DNA from: DASUAO01 sp046484625
Lineage (GTDB): Bacteria > Actinomycetota > Acidimicrobiia > IMCC26256 > PALSA-555
NCBI GenBank assembly: GCA_046484625.1
Contig: JAWOIO010000191.1
Span: forward strand, 1-14,301
Length of the DNA stretch: 14,301 nucleotides
Reading direction: 5' to 3'
Shown here: positions 13,162-14,301 of the stretch, one piece after another
Position numbering within the stretch: the stretch's first letter is position 1
Layout of the letters: each line of letters opens with the position of its first letter
The notes under the pieces: model-generated
Seen by the model: the letters and a program-made list of their open reading frames with translations, nothing else
What the model was told of the DNA's origin: nothing
Databases searched by the model: none
Position numbers and translations under genes: made by a program

Positions 13162-13324
13162 CCGAGACAGTCGATCACGAACTCGGTGACCGGCGGCGTC
13201 ATCCGCATGTCGCCAGGTGTCCCGATGAGCCGGTTCACGTCGGCATCGGGAGCGCCGCGAACGTCACCAAGGTGATGATTGCTGCGATCCCGACGCTGTT
13301 CCGCACGGGGCGATCGTCGCGCAC
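13149..13324 (-). pseudogene. Possible small membrane-protein gene with one frameshift (weak)
   Basis: On the reverse strand, GTG 13324 opens 29 codons with a basic start (VRDDRPVRNS) and a clear hydrophobic helix (VGIAAIITLVTFAALP), stopping at 13235. Near 13247 the protein-like reading passes to another frame: DADVNRLIGTPG, then DMRMTPPVTEFVIDCLGQPS, ending at TAG 13149-13151, inside the truA 3' end. Third codon positions are mostly G or C in both parts. Joined, they would give about 58 residues. No good ribosome site is seen, and I do not recognise the family. It may be chance in GC-rich DNA. Confidence 0.2.
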
Positions 13325-13385
13325 GGCTGTGAGAGATCCGTGTGCCCCAGGTCAGGGGCCGGCTGAGGCAGGCCAGGATCGGGCC
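13162..13385. other. Convergent gap between truA and the reverse-strand genes
   Basis: These 224 bases separate converging genes. They hold the weak frameshifted reverse-strand reading described at 13149-13324, and a small hairpin, GCCCC (13344-13348) with GGGGC (13355-13359) and a 6-base loop. The hairpin has no T-run on either side, so no intrinsic terminator is visible for truA or for the reverse genes. Nothing else was recognised. Confidence 0.6.
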
Positions 13386-13793
13386 TCAGATCCCACTGAT
13401 CACCCCGGCGGTGGCGAGACCCGTCCCCAGCACGAACAGGGGCCCGAACACCCGGCCGAGCTTCAGTCCGAGCGAGCTCTCGGCGAACTCGTCGGTGATC
13501 CCCTGACGCCAGTTGAGCGTGTCCTTGAGCAGGAGCAGGCCCGACGCGACGGCGAGCATCACTGCGGCGGTCGTGTCGAGCCATGCGGTCATGGTCGAGG
13601 TCGTCAGCGCGTAGCCGACGGCGATCAGGATCGGCCCCTGCATGAGTCCCGCCATGTGCACCATGGTGAGGTACTTGGGCACCACCGGGGCGCCGGCCTG
13701 GCGCACGTTCGCCATCGGGATGCCCGACAGCCCGCCGACCAGCAGGTTCGCCATCCCGGCGACGAGCAGGATCGTGGTGGCAGTGTCGGCCAT
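13386..13793 (-). CDS. Four-helix membrane protein of unknown function
   Basis: The 135-residue product is mostly hydrophobic, with four likely membrane segments at about 6-26, 45-63, 70-90 and 112-133. Polar stretches are short: RQAGAPVVPKY (31-41) and NWRQGITDEFAESS (94-107). The second helix contains VHMAGLMQGPILIAVG (45-60) with His46. This helix layout, the size, and a membrane His followed by a Gly-rich helix recall the styrene-oxide isomerase / hydroxylaminobenzene mutase type of small four-helix protein, but the likeness is recalled, not tested. There is no signal peptide beyond helix 1. ATG 13793 follows GAGGAGACGAGGGACCT, a strong ribosome site. It lies 67 bases downstream of the phosphatase-like gene and may be co-transcribed with it. 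Confidence 0.8.
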   Translation of the reverse strand: MADTATTILLVAGMANLLVGGLSGIPMANVRQAGAPVVPKYLTMVHMAGLMQGPILIAVGYALTTSTMTAWLDTTAAVMLAVASGLLLLKDTLNWRQGITDEFAESSLGLKLGRVFGPLFVLGTGLATAGVISGI

Positions 13794-13812
13794 AGGTCCC
13801 TCGTCTCCTCAC

Positions 13813-13833
13813 CGTCGGGATCGGAGCCCGACG
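13813..13833 (-). promoter_or_regulatory. Hairpin upstream of the four-helix protein gene
   Basis: CGTCGGG (13813-13819) and CCCGACG (13827-13833) form a perfect 7-bp stem with a 7-base loop. On the reverse strand it lies between the phosphatase-like stop and the ATG at 13793, ending about 20 bases before it. No T-run follows. It could be a leader structure or a weak terminator after the upstream gene. Confidence 0.45.
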
Positions 13834-13860
13834 CTTCGTGGGACGATACTGCGGTTCGGA

Positions 13861-14301
13861 TCAGCCGGGGGATTCCCCGAGGTAGAGGAAGCCGTAACCC
13901 TCGTCTCGGAAGGTGAGGCCGGCGTCGCGCAGGGCCACACCCCAGTCGCCGCGGACGGACGGGTCCGTCTCCTCCATGCCGTGGTCGGCGACGAGGCAGA
14001 ACGCAGTGTCGTCGAACACGCCCGCCCGCTCGACCGCAGCGAGGACGTCGCCGATGCGGGCGTCGCTGTCGCGGATCGCGGCCGCGGCGATCTCGGAGTA
14101 CGGGCCGCCCTCGTGCATGGCGGCATCCGTGAGGGTGAAGTTGCAGAACATGAAGCGCGGGTGGGGATAGGACTCGTCGCGGTACGTCCCGTCCCAGATG
14201 CCGACCGCCTGCTCGGTGCCCATGTGGTCGACGACCGAGGACCACGAGTAGTCCTTCGACGGGCGCACGAACCGGTCGGTCGTGTGGGGGAGACCCTCCG
14301 G
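13861..14301 (-). CDS. Alkaline phosphatase superfamily / type I phosphodiesterase-like protein, C-terminal part
   Basis: The reverse-strand frame is open to the right edge, giving the last 146 residues; the start lies outside. The visible part begins PEGLPHTTDRFVRPSKDYSW. It contains NFTLTDAAMHEGGPYSEIAA, comparable to the D-x-x-x-H metal segment of nucleotide pyrophosphatase/phosphodiesterase enzymes, then DSDARIGDVLAAVE, and CLVADHGMEETDP with the DHGM metal motif. These are typical of the alkaline phosphatase fold, which hydrolyses phosphomono- or diesters with two metal ions. The third usual histidine after DHGM is not evident in the short end (ending FLYLGESPG), and the nucleophile would be outside the window. 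The substrate cannot be told. A GTG at 14268 is internal, not the start. Confidence 0.75.
   Translation of the reverse strand, partial: PEGLPHTTDRFVRPSKDYSWSSVVDHMGTEQAVGIWDGTYRDESYPHPRFMFCNFTLTDAAMHEGGPYSEIAAAAIRDSDARIGDVLAAVERAGVFDDTAFCLVADHGMEETDPSVRGDWGVALRDAGLTFRDEGYGFLYLGESPG

Noticed and set aside
12552..13916. A 454-codon forward open frame running from inside truA through the convergent gap and the reverse-strand membrane gene.
   Set aside because: It is out of frame with truA, is Arg/Gly/Pro-rich, and crosses genes that are well supported in other frames.

Overview
The window is a high-GC bacterial chromosome segment, almost certainly actinobacterial. It carries the 3' part of the S10 ribosomal protein operon followed by the spc and alpha operons in one uninterrupted forward-strand run. 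The order is rplV (3' end only), rpsC, rplP, rpmC, rpsQ, rplN, rplX, rplE, rpsZ (zinc-type S14), rpsH, rplF, rplR, rpsE, rpmD, rplO, secY, adk, map, infA, rpmJ, rpsM, rpsK, rpsD, rpoA, rplQ, truA. Several traits point to a deep-branching actinobacterium, with Acidimicrobiia as my best guess: a lysine/alanine repeat tail on L22, an acidic tail on S3, a long adenylate kinase with a four-cysteine LID, four-cysteine S4 and L24, and frequent GTG starts. The taxonomy is inference from recalled family features, not from a search.

Layout. Positions 1-304 are the acidic then lysine-rich repeat tail of L22. Positions 304-6282 hold tightly packed ribosomal protein genes, several joined by ATGA or TGATG stop/start overlaps. 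Positions 6291-9047 hold secY, adk and map (protein export, adenylate energy balance, N-terminal methionine removal). The first sizeable gap, 9048-9152, has a plausible promoter and a hairpin in front of infA, whose only reasonable full-length start codon is CTG. Positions 9424-12323 hold rpmJ, rpsM, rpsK, rpsD, rpoA and rplQ, with a GC hairpin between rpsD and rpoA. truA follows after another hairpin. Then the synteny breaks: a convergent gap (13162-13385) leads into two reverse-strand genes, a four-helix membrane protein (13386-13793) and the C-terminal part of an alkaline-phosphatase-superfamily enzyme cut by the right edge (13861-14301).

The forward block builds both ribosomal subunits, the membrane translocon, the RNA polymerase alpha subunit, an initiation factor and accessory enzymes, so it links translation, transcription and secretion. 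I see no CRISPR array, insertion sequence, tRNA, rRNA or phage gene, and no evidence of an undescribed multi-gene system. The points most worth checking are the CTG start and leader of infA, the L22 repeat tail, the unidentified four-helix membrane protein, and a possible frameshifted small membrane-protein gene in the gap after truA.
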